A DNA stretch of 50,132 bases from Armatimonadota bacterium (GCA_020028455.1 JAHZOA010000005.1:1-50132); one strand, 5' to 3'. Counted from the first letter of the stretch, positions 1 to 10,181 are shown. Numbers and translations are program-made. Notes: a model not told the origin generated them from the sequence alone.

Positions 1-393
<393 letters not shown>

Positions 394-516
394 AAATCCT
401 CAAAGGTCTTCCGAGGAACCAGAAGCCTCCATACGAAACAACACCCCGCCAGATCTGATCGATCCGCCGGGGAGACGCTCGTTAGGAGGTAGTGTGCATC
501 GGCTCCCTTACCGCTT

Positions 517-532
517 ATGCAGTTTTCAAGGT
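517..532 (-). promoter_or_regulatory. rRNA leader motif resembling boxA (antitermination/processing)
   Basis: On the minus strand the leader reads ACCTTGAAAACTGCAT. It resembles the TTTGAAAAC-type boxA element of Gram-positive rRNA leaders and spacers. It lies between the candidate promoter at 567-595 and the 16S start, as expected for a Nus-factor antitermination site. The match is by motif memory only. Confidence 0.45.
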
Positions 533-566
533 ACGGACGGGATTCCACCCCGTCTACGGCTTCTAT

Positions 567-595
567 AACTTACCTCTGATGGATAGGGTTGTCAA
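567..595 (-). promoter_or_regulatory. candidate rRNA promoter
   Basis: The minus strand has a perfect TTGACA -35 (595-590), a 17-base spacer, and TAAGTT (572-567) as a weak -10. The distance to the 16S start is about 170 bases, normal for an rRNA leader. The divergent DUF92 gene starts at 619, so its own promoter must overlap this region. Confidence 0.5.
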
Positions 596-618
596 CCCCG
601 AACGCACGCTGACGACCG

Positions 619-1314
619 ATGAGTAGCGTGTTGCTCTTGCAACTGCTCGTCGGATTTGCTGGAGCGATTGTGGTCGCGTTCGTCGCGCGCCGTATGAAGG
701 TACTTACCACAGACGGTGCAATCGCTGCGGCGATTATCGGAACAATCATCTATGGATTCGGCGGCTGGTCCACGGCTGCGCTGCTGTTGCTGTTCTTCGT
801 GAGCAGCGGTCTGCTGACGCGCGTGCAATCCCATCGCAAATTTCATCCCGAACACCGGCGAGGTCGTTCAGCGGATCAGGTGCTGGCGAATGGCATGGTG
901 GCGGCGTTGTCAGCGATCTGGTACGCGATTAGTCAATCACCCGCTGCGGTATCGGCATTCGCCGGAGCCGTCGCTGCTTCGACTGCGGACACGTGGGCAA
1001 CAGAAGTCGGGCTTCTTGCGGCTGCTCCCCCTCGACTGATCACGACATTGAGAGAGGTTCCCCCCGGTACCTCTGGAGGGGTTACCTGGCTCGGGACCGT
1101 CGCTGGAATCGTCGGCGCCGCAGCGATCTCATTCGCCGCATTCTACTGGCTGAGAACGCCGGTCGTTCCAGTACTGGCTGGCGGTGTACTCGCAATGGTT
1201 CTTGACAGCGTGCTCGGTGCGACGATCGAGGGACGCGTTCAGATCATCGACAACAATGGAGTAAACTTCGCCGCCTCAATCGTGGGGGCTGTACTCAGCG
1301 TTCTGCTCGCTTAA
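619..1314 (+). CDS. DUF92 family integral membrane protein
   Basis: A 231-residue hydrophobic protein with about six membrane segments and small-residue-rich helices. It contains the family's conserved region with the ASTADTWATEVG stretch near residue 122 and an LDSVLGAT stretch near residue 200. DUF92 includes plant VTE6 (phytyl-phosphate kinase) and TMEM19, so a polyprenyl or phytyl phosphate role is possible but unproven here. It is one of only two plus-strand genes; it faces away from the rRNA and ends five bases before the purH stop, so the two transcripts converge. The ATG start has no strong Shine-Dalgarno sequence. Confidence 0.85.
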   Translation: MSSVLLLQLLVGFAGAIVVAFVARRMKVLTTDGAIAAAIIGTIIYGFGGWSTAALLLLFFVSSGLLTRVQSHRKFHPEHRRGRSADQVLANGMVAALSAIWYAISQSPAAVSAFAGAVAASTADTWATEVGLLAAAPPRLITTLREVPPGTSGGVTWLGTVAGIVGAAAISFAAFYWLRTPVVPVLAGGVLAMVLDSVLGATIEGRVQIIDNNGVNFAASIVGAVLSVLLA

Positions 1315-1319
1315 GAGAC

Positions 1320-2891
1320 TCAGTGACGAAAGCGGCGGATGCCGGTGAAGACCATGGCCATGTCGTGCTCGGTCGCGGCAGCGATGGCTTCCTCGTCGCG
1401 GACTGAGCCGCCCGGCTGGATCACAGCTGTGACTCCCGCGCGCGCGGCCTCATCGACGCCGTCTCGAAACGGGAAGAAGGCGTCTGAAGCCAGGACGCTC
1501 CCCTTCGCTCGATCGCCGGCGCCCTTCACAGCAATAATTACGGAGCCGACGCGGTTTGGTTGACCACCGCCGATGCCGACGGTGGCGACGTTCTTCGCAA
1601 GGACGATCGCATTAGACCTGACCCACTTCACGACTTTCCATGCGAACAGCAGATCCTCCATTTCCTGCGGCGTCGGGGAACGCGGCGTGACAACGCGCAG
1701 CGGGAACTCGTCGAGATCCCTCGCATCCGCGTCCTGCACGAGTATGCCGCCGGAGATCGATCGAAACTCGCGTGATGGATCGGGTCGCTTCCATCCGGCT
1801 TCAAGCAGTCGGAGATTCGGCTTGCGTTTGAACACCAATCTGGCTTTCTCAGAAACGGCCGGCGCGATGACGGCTTCAGTGAAGATCTGAGTGACGGCCT
1901 GGGCCGTCTCTTCGTCGATCTCTCGATTGAACGCGACGACCCCACCGAACGCCGAGACCGGATCGCACGCGTGCGCGGCGGTGTAGGCTTCGTGAGCGGT
2001 TTCTCCCACGGCGGTCCCGCACGGCGCGGCGTGTTTGACGACCGTAGCGGCCGGGCGGACGAACTCGTGAACCAGCTCCCAGGCCGCACCCAGATCGGCG
2101 AAGTTATTAAAGGAGAGCTCCTTTCCTTGGAGCTGCGTCGCAGCGGCCACGGTGCCAGAGACATCGTGTTCCCCTACATACAGGGCGCCCCGCTGATGCG
2201 GGTTCTCTCCATAGCGAAGATCCTTCAGTTTCCGATATGGGAGCGTGAGCCGCTCGGGGAACGCCCTCGATCCTGCAAAATATGTCGCGATCGCAGCATC
2301 GTAGGCCGCCGTTCTCGCGAACGCGGCACGGGCGAGGCGCCGCCGGCTCTCCTCTGAGATCCCACCTGTTCGATCGAGTTCAGTGAGAACATCTCGATAT
2401 TGGTCGGGGCTACTGACGACCGCTACGCGCGCCCAGTTCTTCGCCGCCGCTCGAAGCAGGCTGACACCACCGATGTCGATGAGTTCGAGGGCTTCTTCCA
2501 TGGGAGCCGTCGCGCCGGTTCGCTCGAATGGATACAAATCCACGACGACGAGATCGATTGGTTCCAGTCCCAGACTCTGAAGCTGAGACTCATGGGCCTT
2601 GATCGGGCGGGCCAGAATCCCGGCGAAGATTGCGGGGTGAAGCGTCTTGACCCGGCCGTCGAGAATCTCTGGAAACTTGGTAATGTCTTCAATCTTCGTT
2701 AGGGAAAGTTCCGCGCCGGCGAGCGCTGTTGCCGTGCCTCCGGTCGCGATGAGCTCGATGTCGAGCTTGGCAAGCGCAGTCGCGAACTCCACAAAGCCTG
2801 ACTTGTCAGAGACGCTCAGCAGCGCGCGGCGGACGCGGATGGTCGCAGGTCGTTGGTCATGGGTCGTGGGAAGGACCACTGGGTCACTCAC
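1320..2891 (-). CDS. purH: bifunctional AICAR transformylase / IMP cyclohydrolase PurH
   Basis: Catalyses the last two steps to IMP: formylation of AICAR with 10-formyl-THF and ring closure. The cyclohydrolase domain (about residues 20-215) has the KTLHPAI motif at 82-88. The transformylase domain follows with RYGENPHQ (226-233) and the catalytic Lys-His pair (286-287) before PCG. At 523 residues it is normal except for the first ~18 residues, which are encoded by the GGTCGTG-type word array at 2841-2870; homologs usually start close to [12 protein letters not shown]. The GTG start overlaps the purN stop by four bases (GTGA). It is the last gene of the operon. Confidence 0.97.
   Translation of the reverse strand: MSDPVVLPTTHDQRPATIRVRRALLSVSDKSGFVEFATALAKLDIELIATGGTATALAGAELSLTKIEDITKFPEILDGRVKTLHPAIFAGILARPIKAHESQLQSLGLEPIDLVVVDLYPFERTGATAPMEEALELIDIGGVSLLRAAAKNWARVAVVSSPDQYRDVLTELDRTGGISEESRRRLARAAFARTAAYDAAIATYFAGSRAFPERLTLPYRKLKDLRYGENPHQRGALYVGEHDVSGTVAAATQLQGKELSFNNFADLGAAWELVHEFVRPAATVVKHAAPCGTAVGETAHEAYTAAHACDPVSAFGGVVAFNREIDEETAQAVTQIFTEAVIAPAVSEKARLVFKRKPNLRLLEAGWKRPDPSREFRSISGGILVQDADARDLDEFPLRVVTPRSPTPQEMEDLLFAWKVVKWVRSNAIVLAKNVATVGIGGGQPNRVGSVIIAVKGAGDRAKGSVLASDAFFPFRDGVDEAARAGVTAVIQPGGSVRDEEAIAAATEHDMAMVFTGIRRFRH
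2841..2870. repeat. heptamer word array inside the purH 5' end
   Basis: Four consecutive 7-mers on the plus strand: GGTCGCA, GGTCGTT, GGTCATG, GGTCGTG. They are read in frame as the non-homologous N-terminal extension of PurH. The same word family occurs at the purD/purE junction and near hutU. Confidence 0.7.
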
Positions 2892-3556
2892 CGGCTCACC
2901 TCGCTCGCCACTGATTCCCGCTTTCGCGCTTCCACAATCCCAACCTTTCGTCCCTCAATCAGCAACCGGCCCTCGGCGAAGAGATGAATGGCCAAGGGAT
3001 ACAATCGGTGTTCCTCCTCGGCGATGCGCGCGCCGAGCGACGACGGTGTGTCATCCTCTTGTACTCGCGCCACGGCCTGGAGAATGATCGGCCCGCCGTC
3101 TGGTGTCTCATCGACGAAATGCACCGTGCAGCCCGAGATTTTCATCCCGGCACTGAGGACGGCTTCGTGCACGCGCTCGCCATACATCCTCCGTCCTCCG
3201 AACAGCGGAAGCAACGAAGGGTGAATATTCATGATACGGCCTGCGAATTGTCTGACGAACGCCGGGCCAAGGATGCGAAGCCAGCCGGCCAGGCAGACGA
3301 GGTCGACGGAGTACGCGCGCAGTGTCTCGGCCAGTCGCGCCTCAAAGGTTTCGCGGGTTGGGAACTCACGGTGATCGAGCAGAATCGCGGGAACACCCGC
3401 CCGCCGCGCCCGCCACAACGCGTGCGCGCCCGGTTTGTTTGAGACGACCACGACGACCTCACCTGGAATCTCCCGGCCGGCGCAGGAATCCATAATCGCC
3501 TGCAGATTCGTCCCCTCGCCCGACGCGAGGACGGCAATCCGGATCCCCTCAGGCAC
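2888..3556 (-). CDS. purN: phosphoribosylglycinamide formyltransferase PurN (10-formyl-THF dependent)
   Basis: Transfers the formyl group from 10-formyl-THF to GAR. After the start it reads RIAVLASGEGTNLQAI, the family's N-terminal signature. The substrate/folate region has MNIHPSLLPLF with the catalytic Asn and His, followed by GCTVHFVDETPDGGPII. I chose the GTG at 3556 (222 residues) because AGAGGAG lies nine bases upstream and it overlaps the purM stop by eight bases. A longer frame opens at 3592 but adds residues not expected in the family. Confidence 0.95.
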   Translation of the reverse strand: MPEGIRIAVLASGEGTNLQAIMDSCAGREIPGEVVVVVSNKPGAHALWRARRAGVPAILLDHREFPTRETFEARLAETLRAYSVDLVCLAGWLRILGPAFVRQFAGRIMNIHPSLLPLFGGRRMYGERVHEAVLSAGMKISGCTVHFVDETPDGGPIILQAVARVQEDDTPSSLGARIAEEEHRLYPLAIHLFAEGRLLIEGRKVGIVEARKRESVASEVSR

Positions 3557-4598
3557 CCAGATCCACTCCTCTCTCGCCGGGGACGATCTCACCGATCACC
3601 CACGCTTCTGCGCCATTTGCTTTGCACAGGTCCACAGCCACGCCCGCGCGCGGCCCAGGCACGACCGCGATCATCCCCACGCCCATGTTGAACGTTGAGA
3701 GCATCTCTTCAACTGGGATCTTCCCGGCGTTCTCGAGGATGCTGAAAATCGCGGGCACCGGCCAGGCGCCGGCCCTGACGCGCGCCCGGCACCCGTCGGG
3801 GAGAATTCGCACGAGGTTGCCAGGGATTCCACCACCTGTGATGTGCGCCGCGCCACGGAGGTGACCCGCGGCGGCCAGTGCGAGGACGGGCCTCCGGTAC
3901 GATCGGTGGGGTCTCAGGAGTACTTCGCGCCACGTCGTTCCTAGTTCTGGAACCCTGTCCCCCAGCGACCAGCCGCGCTGTGCAAGCACGGCGCGTGCGA
4001 GCGTATACCCATTTGTCTGCAACCCCGCCGCGACCATACCGATCAGAACATGACCGGGTTTGATGGAAGAACCATCGATGATGGCGGACCGTTCAACGAC
4101 ACCGATGACGCACCCGACGATGTCGATGCCCTGGGGTGTGTAGACTCCCGGCATCTGGGCCGTTTCCCCGCCGATCAGCGCCACGCCCTCGTCGCGGCAC
4201 GCGGCACTCATGCCGTCAAGCACCTGAGCAGCGGCTGATGGCTCGAGACGTGCGGCCGCAATGTAGTCGAGCATCAGGAGCGGAGCCGCCCCGAGAACCG
4301 CGACATCATTCACGCCATGTACAACCACATCTCGGCCGGCGAGATCGAGCCGTCCGGCTTCTGCGGCAAGCAGCGCCTTGGTCCCAACCCCATCGATGGT
4401 GCTCACGAGGACGGGATCGGAGTAGCCTTTCAAATGGAACAGGCCGCTGAAGTGACCAAGATCCCCCAGCACACGGGTCGTGAACGTGCTGCGGATTGTC
4501 CGGCCGACGGTTTCCAGCAGCTTGGCAGATGCCTGCCGATCCACTCCTGTGTCTTTGTAGGTCAGCCATTCGACTCGCCCACGTTCGGGCTCGCTCAT
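3549..4598 (-). CDS. purM: phosphoribosylformylglycinamidine cyclo-ligase PurM (AIR synthetase)
   Basis: Closes the imidazole ring of AIR from FGAM and ATP. The sequence has TYKDTGVDRQAS near the start, STIDGVGTK (phosphate/ATP site), HGVNDVAVLGA and LIGGETAQMPGVY, in PurM order. The ATG at 4598 gives 349 residues, the family norm. The frame stays open to an ATG at 4661 that overlaps the purF stop by eight bases and adds 21 residues encoded by a palindromic repeat (4567-4652). Both ATGs lie in the repeat and both begin MSEP, so the repeat has rebuilt the translation start. Confidence 0.95.
   Translation of the reverse strand: MSEPERGRVEWLTYKDTGVDRQASAKLLETVGRTIRSTFTTRVLGDLGHFSGLFHLKGYSDPVLVSTIDGVGTKALLAAEAGRLDLAGRDVVVHGVNDVAVLGAAPLLMLDYIAAARLEPSAAAQVLDGMSAACRDEGVALIGGETAQMPGVYTPQGIDIVGCVIGVVERSAIIDGSSIKPGHVLIGMVAAGLQTNGYTLARAVLAQRGWSLGDRVPELGTTWREVLLRPHRSYRRPVLALAAAGHLRGAAHITGGGIPGNLVRILPDGCRARVRAGAWPVPAIFSILENAGKIPVEEMLSTFNMGVGMIAVVPGPRAGVAVDLCKANGAEAWVIGEIVPGERGVDLGA
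3566..3572 (-). promoter_or_regulatory. ribosome binding site deciding the purN start
   Basis: AGAGGAG on the minus strand, nine bases ahead of the GTG at 3556. The site lies inside the purM coding sequence, so purN translation probably follows purM termination. Confidence 0.65.
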
Positions 4599-4652
4599 GG
4601 CCTTCGGCCGCACCGAGTCGAATGCTCTGAGCGAACGGAGTGAGTCGAAGGG
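4567..4652 (+). repeat. structured palindromic repeat, copy 1 (purM 5' end)
   Basis: Outer arms CATTCGACTCG (4567-4577) and CGAGTCGAATG (4614-4624) enclose two hairpins, GCCC-loop-GGGC and GGCC-TTC-GGCC. A tail runs from CTGAGC to GTCGAAGGG. It lies across the purF-purM junction and supplies PurM start codons. Copies 2 and 3 are at 19914-19994 and 38602-38699. Confidence 0.85.
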
Positions 4653-4653
4653 C

Positions 4654-6087
4654 TCACTCATGGACCACGCCAACGCCTTCGAGCGCGTACCGCCCCGCAG
4701 TCTCTTCGTGCGGGACCACTGTCGGATATTGCCCGTCGAGACACGCCATGCACAACCGATCACGAGACAGTTGCAGCGCCTCGACAAGCCCCGCCTGGGT
4801 GAGATAGCCCAGGCTGTCGGCGCCGATCATCTCTCGAATTGAATCCACGGAATTCGTTGCGGCGACGAGTTGTCCACGGCTGCTCGTATCAATGCCATAG
4901 AAGCACGGAAAGCGGATCGGCGGCGATGAGACGCGCATGTGGACTTCCACAGCTCCCGCGGTACGCAGCATGCGCACGATCTTGCCACTCGTGGTGCCCC
5001 GGACGATCGAATCGTCGACCAGAACGACCCGGCGCCCCTCGATGACTTCTCGCAGTGGATTCAGTTTTAGCCGGACGCCGAAATCCCGCACGATGGGATC
5101 GGGTTGGATGAACGTGCGGTGAATGTACCGGTTCTTGATGAGGCCGACCTCAAACGGCAGCCTAGAGGCTTCGGCAAAACCCATCGCCGCCGATGTCCCC
5201 GAATCTGGAGCGGCGATCACGATGTCCGCATGGGCCGGAGACTCGCGCGCCAGGATCCGGCCCATTCGCCGCCGGGTCACGTGGACGTTGCGGTCGGCGA
5301 GAACCGTATCCGGCCTGGCAAAGTAGATGTACTCAAAAACGCAGTGTGCGCGCCTCTCGACAGGAAGCATTTGAAGAGCCGTCACACCGCGTTCATCGAT
5401 GATGACCAGCTCGCCGGGCTCGATATCCCGGACAAACTCGGCGCCCACGTGATCGAATGCGCAGCTTTCAGAAGCCAGCATCCACGAACGGCCGGCCCGG
5501 CCGAGCACCAGGGGGCGGATCGCATAGGCATCCCGGAATCCGAGCACACGGCCATCAACAAGCACCGCCACTGTGTACGCGCCGGCGATCCGGCGCATAC
5601 AGTACTCGACGGCCTCTTCGACCGTCGCAACTGGTGCGCGCGCGATGAGGTAGGCAATCACCTCACTATCGGTCGTCGATGCAAAGGTAACGCCCACAGA
5701 CTCGAGTTCGGTCCGAAGCTCCGGTGCGTTGATCAAATTTCCGTTGTGAGCCAGCGCCAGAGATCCCCAGGGCGATGGCACGACAAGTGGCTGTGCATTC
5801 TCGATGCGCGCGGAGCCCATGGTAGAGTACCGCACGTGCCCCACACCGAGGAATCCTGGCAGCGTGGCAATCTTGTCCGGGTTGAAGACCTCGGAAACCA
5901 AGCCCATACCCCTGTGCAGGTGCACTCGCTGTCCGTCGCTCGCCGCGATGCCGGCGCTCTCCTGACCGCGATGCTGCAGCGAGATTAACCCAAGGTGGAC
6001 GATCGGCGCAGCAGGACCCTCTACGCTGTAAACTCCGAACACTCCGCATTCTTCGCGCAACCTATCGAGGTCCGGTGCAAGCCTCAT
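4654..6087 (-). CDS. purF: amidophosphoribosyltransferase PurF, iron-sulfur type
   Basis: Commits PRPP to purine synthesis by making phosphoribosylamine from glutamine. The N-terminal glutaminase nucleophile is Cys14 in EECGVFGVY, so a 13-residue propeptide must be removed. The PRPP-binding loop VVLVDDSIVRGTTSGK lies in the C-terminal half. Cysteines in AHCVFEYIYF, RFPCFYGID and CMAC match the 4Fe-4S ligands of the Bacillus-type enzyme, which is oxygen sensitive. The length of 477 is normal. The start overlaps the purL stop by four bases. Feedback inhibition by AMP/GMP is expected from the family. Confidence 0.97.
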   Translation of the reverse strand: MRLAPDLDRLREECGVFGVYSVEGPAAPIVHLGLISLQHRGQESAGIAASDGQRVHLHRGMGLVSEVFNPDKIATLPGFLGVGHVRYSTMGSARIENAQPLVVPSPWGSLALAHNGNLINAPELRTELESVGVTFASTTDSEVIAYLIARAPVATVEEAVEYCMRRIAGAYTVAVLVDGRVLGFRDAYAIRPLVLGRAGRSWMLASESCAFDHVGAEFVRDIEPGELVIIDERGVTALQMLPVERRAHCVFEYIYFARPDTVLADRNVHVTRRRMGRILARESPAHADIVIAAPDSGTSAAMGFAEASRLPFEVGLIKNRYIHRTFIQPDPIVRDFGVRLKLNPLREVIEGRRVVLVDDSIVRGTTSGKIVRMLRTAGAVEVHMRVSSPPIRFPCFYGIDTSSRGQLVAATNSVDSIREMIGADSLGYLTQAGLVEALQLSRDRLCMACLDGQYPTVVPHEETAGRYALEGVGVVHE

Positions 6088-8300
6088 GAGAACACCTCAC
6101 GGAGTGATTCGTAGGCGTCGCTCATTTCCTCGATCGAGAGGTCGATCATTGGCCTAGCATCTGGACCGGCGATACTCAACCGGCTTCCGCCAATACGGCC
6201 GAGCACCACAAGCTCGATGCCCCCATGATTTGCAGCCAGAATCTGAAGATCGGGCAATCTATCAGGCGACACCGATACGACGACTCGCGAAGGAGCCTCT
6301 CCGAACAGCGCGACCTCAGCTCGATGGTCATAAGGCAAGGTCACTGCTACACCGACCCTGCCTGCGATTGCGCTCTCGGCGAGCGCGACGGCGATTCCAC
6401 CATCTGAGCAATCGTGGGCAGATCTCACTAGCCCACTCACGATGGCCTCGCGCACCGCGGCGAGTATGCTTGCGTGGGTGGTTAGATCGACGTCTGTCGG
6501 TCGCCCGCGTGAGAGACCGTGGATAAGCTCAAGGAAGTAGCTCGCAGCCAGATCGGGCGCGCTGCTCCCTAACAGAACAACCACATCGCCTTCCGTCTTG
6601 AACGACTGGGTGGCAATCTGCGCTACGTCCCGGACCAACCCCACCATCGCGACGACGGGCGTCGGCGGAACAAGCCCTTCGGGAGACTCATTGTAGAAAG
6701 ACACGTTTCCACCGACGACTGGAATCTGCAGCGCACGGCAAGCATCGGTAATCCCCATAACGGCCTGGCGAAAGGTCCAGAACACTTCCGGGTCTTCAGG
6801 ATTGCCAAAGTTCAAGCAATCGGTCACACCCAACGGCTCTGCGCCCACGCAGGCGAGATTCGCAGCAGCCTCAGCGACAGCCAGCTTGGCGCCGCGGTAC
6901 GGATCGAGCGCGCATAGCCTGCCGTTCCCATCAACTGTGATGGCCACTGCCTTGGGCGGCGATTCATGGATCCGTAGCACCGCGGCACCTGCCCCACCGG
7001 GTGGCACCACTGTGCGGATCTGCACCATGTGGTCGTACTGCTCAAACACGGCGCGCTTGGCAGCTACATCGCTGCCGCGCAGGAGACTCATCAGGGCCGA
7101 TCCAGGATCGACTGTGGGCAGCACATCGGGCATGATCCACTGCTCAGCCAGTTCCGGCGGCTCGCATGCCGCGGGGCGGTACGCTGGAGCCTCGGCAAGC
7201 GCGTACGGCGGGAGTGATACAACAGGGCTGTCGCGATACTCAACCCGCAGTTCTCGATCGGCGGTTACATAACCGATGACTGCCGCTTGCAGTCCCCAAC
7301 GCCGGAAGATTGACGAGATCCGGTTCTCGGATCCACTGCGGACAACCAGGAGCATGCGCTCCTGCGACTCAGACCTGAAGATCTCATCCGCACGCATCGA
7401 AGTTTCGCGCAGCGGCACGCGGTCCAGGTCGATGATCATCCCTACCCCACCGCGTGCCGACATTTCACTGGTTGCGCACGTGAGACCAGCCGCGCCCATA
7501 TCCTGAAGCGCCACAACATCGCCCGTGCCCAGCGCCTCGAGCGTTGCCTCGATCAGCAACTTGCCGGCAAGCGGATCACCGATCTGCACAGACGCGCGGT
7601 CCTCGTGCTCGGATGCTTCGTGTAGTTCCTCCGAGGCAAAGGCTGCGCCGCCAATGCCGTCCCGGCCTGTCCTGGCGCCGGCATACAGGACGGGGTTTCC
7701 CGGCCCCGCTGCACGCGACCGCGCGATGCGATTGTGCCTCAGGAGGCCGAGGCAGGCCACGTTGACGAGCGGATTGTCACGGTACCCGGGGTCGCAGAGG
7801 ATCTCACCGGCTACCGTCGGCACACCGACACAGTTGCCGTAGGCGGCGATGCCCGCGACGATTCCCGTCGCGATCCGGCGCGATTTTGGATCGGTCAACG
7901 GACCGAATCGCAGTGAGTCAACGAGCGCGATCGGCCGCGCGCCCATCGACAGAATGTCCCTGATAATCCCGCCGATGCCGGTGGCGGCGCCGTTGTACGG
8001 ATCGACCGCACTCGGATGGTTGTGGCTCTCCATCTTGAATGCCACAGCCCAGCCATCGCCGATGTCAATGACGCCCGCGTTCTCGCCCGGTCCCTGGAGA
8101 AGATGGGGGGCAGAACTGGGTAGCGATTGGAGTGTCAGTTTGGAATGCTTATAGCCGCAGTGTTCCGACCACATGACGCCAAACAACTTTAACTCCAGAG
8201 GCGTGGGGTCTCGACCGAGGCGGCGGACGATTTCGTCGTACTCGGATCGGGTGAGGCCTACGGCCTCGGGGCTCAGCGTCGAAGGTGAGAGAGTTCTCAA
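6084..8300 (-). CDS. purL: phosphoribosylformylglycinamidine synthase subunit PurL
   Basis: Synthetase subunit that converts FGAR to FGAM using ATP and ammonia from PurQ. At 738 residues it is the small PurL that works with separate PurS and PurQ; both lie directly upstream. Motifs include [11 protein letters not shown] near residue 43 and ESHNHPS at 91-97, followed by [13 protein letters not shown]. The two AIR-synthetase-like halves are complete. The start is TTG, overlapping the purQ stop (TTGA). Confidence 0.97.
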   Translation of the reverse strand: MRTLSPSTLSPEAVGLTRSEYDEIVRRLGRDPTPLELKLFGVMWSEHCGYKHSKLTLQSLPSSAPHLLQGPGENAGVIDIGDGWAVAFKMESHNHPSAVDPYNGAATGIGGIIRDILSMGARPIALVDSLRFGPLTDPKSRRIATGIVAGIAAYGNCVGVPTVAGEILCDPGYRDNPLVNVACLGLLRHNRIARSRAAGPGNPVLYAGARTGRDGIGGAAFASEELHEASEHEDRASVQIGDPLAGKLLIEATLEALGTGDVVALQDMGAAGLTCATSEMSARGGVGMIIDLDRVPLRETSMRADEIFRSESQERMLLVVRSGSENRISSIFRRWGLQAAVIGYVTADRELRVEYRDSPVVSLPPYALAEAPAYRPAACEPPELAEQWIMPDVLPTVDPGSALMSLLRGSDVAAKRAVFEQYDHMVQIRTVVPPGGAGAAVLRIHESPPKAVAITVDGNGRLCALDPYRGAKLAVAEAAANLACVGAEPLGVTDCLNFGNPEDPEVFWTFRQAVMGITDACRALQIPVVGGNVSFYNESPEGLVPPTPVVAMVGLVRDVAQIATQSFKTEGDVVVLLGSSAPDLAASYFLELIHGLSRGRPTDVDLTTHASILAAVREAIVSGLVRSAHDCSDGGIAVALAESAIAGRVGVAVTLPYDHRAEVALFGEAPSRVVVSVSPDRLPDLQILAANHGGIELVVLGRIGGSRLSIAGPDARPMIDLSIEEMSDAYESLREVFS

Positions 8301-9010
8301 CGGAGAGCCTCGGCCCGGGAACGCGGAAGCGCGGGAACGCGGGAGCGCGATGTGACATATTCGATCACTGCCTCGAATATCAATCGTCCGTCGGTCGATC
8401 CCAGGATCGCTTCGGAAGCTCGTTCGGGGTGAGGCATCAACCCGACGACATTGCCCGCCTTATTGCACACACCGGCTATGAACCGTGCTGAGCCGTTCGG
8501 GTTGGCGTCCTCTGCGTATCGAAACACCACCTGGCGCTCGATATCATCAAGCAAGTCCTTGGGTGCGAAGTAGTTACCCTCCCCGTGGGCGACCGGCATC
8601 TGCAGGATCTGACCCTCCCGCAGATTCCAGGTGAACGGTGTCTTTGTCGACTCGACACTCATCAAGACCTGCCGGCATCGGAATTGGAGGCTCTGATTCC
8701 TCAACATGGCTCCCGGCAGCAGGCCCGCTTCGAGGAGAACCTGGAATCCGTTGCAGATGCCGAGCACCGGTTTTCCCGACGCCGCAAATGACTTTACTGA
8801 GGGCATGATCGGAGACGTCGCGGCCACAGCCCCCGCCCTAAGGTAGTCACCATACGCGAACCCGCCGGGGAGGACAACGCAATCCACGTCGTCGAGTAAT
8901 GAATCACCGTGCCAGAGCTCCACGACGTCTTGAGCTAAAACATTGCGCAAGACGTGAATGCAGTCGTGGTCACAGTTGCTGCCGGGGAAGATGACGACGC
9001 CGAAGCGCAT
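8297..9010 (-). CDS. purQ: phosphoribosylformylglycinamidine synthase subunit PurQ (glutaminase)
   Basis: Class I glutamine amidotransferase supplying ammonia to PurL. The nucleophile Cys86 sits in GICNGFQ and the His-Glu of the triad in MPHPERA near residue 203. I chose the ATG at 9010, which overlaps the purS TAA by one base and starts [14 protein letters not shown] as in homologs; the frame opens further upstream at 9055 but inside purS. The last ~15 residues (after YVTSR) come from an 8-mer GC-rich word array and have no counterpart in the family. Confidence 0.96.
   Translation of the reverse strand: MRFGVVIFPGSNCDHDCIHVLRNVLAQDVVELWHGDSLLDDVDCVVLPGGFAYGDYLRAGAVAATSPIMPSVKSFAASGKPVLGICNGFQVLLEAGLLPGAMLRNQSLQFRCRQVLMSVESTKTPFTWNLREGQILQMPVAHGEGNYFAPKDLLDDIERQVVFRYAEDANPNGSARFIAGVCNKAGNVVGLMPHPERASEAILGSTDGRLIFEAVIEYVTSRSRVPALPRSRAEALR
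8314..8349. repeat. octamer word array at the purQ 3' end
   Basis: Successive 8-mers GGGAACGC, GGAAGCGC, GGGAACGC, GGGAGCGC on the plus strand. The array encodes the arginine/alanine-rich tail of PurQ and ends just before the purL start. Confidence 0.65.
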
Positions 9011-9267
9011 TATGACGGCCTCCGGGAGGGCAACGCATCTGTTTCGATTTTCCATTCCTCGATAAGTGGATTGGCCAAGAACCGGTCACACATCGCACTA
9101 ATTTCATCGACTGAAGCCTCGTCAGGCATTGTGATCTCGATGTGCTTGCCGACCCGGACCTCGGAGACGCCCTCGTAGCCCAGAGCATGCAGCCCCTGGC
9201 GGACAGCTTGCCCTTGTGCATCGAGTACTCCCGGCTTGAGCGTGATGACGACCCGTACAGTGGTCAT
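9010..9267 (-). CDS. purS: phosphoribosylformylglycinamidine synthase subunit PurS
   Basis: An 85-residue small subunit that bridges PurL and PurQ and helps channel ammonia. The sequence has the expected [17 protein letters not shown] start and a [13 protein letters not shown] strand. Its presence defines the three-subunit FGAR amidotransferase of Gram-positives, cyanobacteria and archaea. The start overlaps the purC stop by four bases and the stop overlaps the purQ ATG by one. Confidence 0.95.
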   Translation of the reverse strand: MTTVRVVITLKPGVLDAQGQAVRQGLHALGYEGVSEVRVGKHIEITMPDEASVDEISAMCDRFLANPLIEEWKIETDALPSRRPS

Positions 9268-10181
9268 ACGAGTTTTCCCGTTAGCCGGGCAAAGGTCTCC
9301 AGATACCGTTGCCGCGTCGCTTCGACGACATCGTCCGGAAGTGATGGCACCGGGGGCTCATGATTCCACCCGGCCTGGTTGAGGTAATCGCGAACGAACT
9401 GTTTGTCGAACGACGCGAGCGATTGAGGGTACTGTGCCGCGTCCCAGTAGCGTGACGAGTCGGGCGTCAGCGCCTCGTCGATCAACACAATCTGATCATC
9501 GGCAAGACCGAACTCGAATTTCGTGTCGGCGAGGATAAGTCCAACCTGCCGGGCGTGGGCGGCCGCCCGCCAGTACAAGGTCAGGCTCAACTCCCGCAGG
9601 GTCTGAGCCATCTCCCTGCCGACCAGGTCTTCCATCTCTGCGAACGTGATGTTTTCGTCGTGGCCATGGCTGGCCTTCGTGGCCGGCGTGAAGATGGGCT
9701 GAGGAAGCACATCGCCGTTCCTCAATCCCCTGGGCAGAGGTTCGTCGGCCACCGCTCCTGTGCGGCGGTATTCATCCCACGCTGAGCCTGTGATGTACCC
9801 GCGAACGACACACTCAACGTCGATGCGCTCACACCTTCGGACGAGCATCGTACGGCCCTCGAGAAGAGTGCGGTCGACGTCAGCGAGATCCTCAACAGCT
9901 TCAGAGATCTCATCTACGTCGGTCGTAATCATGTGGTTCGGAACGATATCCGGCGTGAAATCGAACCAAAATTCTGAAAGTTGGGTGAGAATCCGCCCTT
10001 TCCCGGGAATTGGCGTTGGAAGAACATGGTCGAAGGCCGAGAGGCGGTCGGTCGCGACAATCAATAGATTTCCATCTGCCTCATAGACATCACGCACCTT
10101 GCCGCGCCTATATAAAGGAAGAGACAGATTCGTTTCCAGGACTGCGCGTGAATCGTGAGCGGTGAATGGTGAATGGATCAT
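9264..10181 (-). CDS. purC: SAICAR synthetase PurC, long form
   Basis: Joins aspartate to CAIR. The GKVRDVYE motif near residue 28 and ATDRLSAFD follow the family. At about 305 residues it is the longer form (as in yeast and some bacteria) rather than the 235-residue Bacillus/E. coli form. The first 12 residues, MIHSPFTAHDSR, are encoded by a GTGAATG-type heptamer array (10145-10176). The ATG overlaps the purB stop by four bases, so the array is probably really translated. Confidence 0.96.
   Translation of the reverse strand: MIHSPFTAHDSRAVLETNLSLPLYRRGKVRDVYEADGNLLIVATDRLSAFDHVLPTPIPGKGRILTQLSEFWFDFTPDIVPNHMITTDVDEISEAVEDLADVDRTLLEGRTMLVRRCERIDVECVVRGYITGSAWDEYRRTGAVADEPLPRGLRNGDVLPQPIFTPATKASHGHDENITFAEMEDLVGREMAQTLRELSLTLYWRAAAHARQVGLILADTKFEFGLADDQIVLIDEALTPDSSRYWDAAQYPQSLASFDKQFVRDYLNQAGWNHEPPVPSLPDDVVEATRQRYLETFARLTGKLV
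10145..10176. repeat. heptamer word array at the purC 5' end
   Basis: Words GTGAATC, GTGAGCG, GTGAATG, GTGAATG follow one another on the plus strand and encode the N-terminus of PurC on the minus strand. Confidence 0.6.

Noticed and set aside
563-568. TTATAG as the rRNA -10 box
   Set aside because: It would need a 21-base spacer from TTGACA, too long; TAAGTT at 17 bases was preferred although weak.
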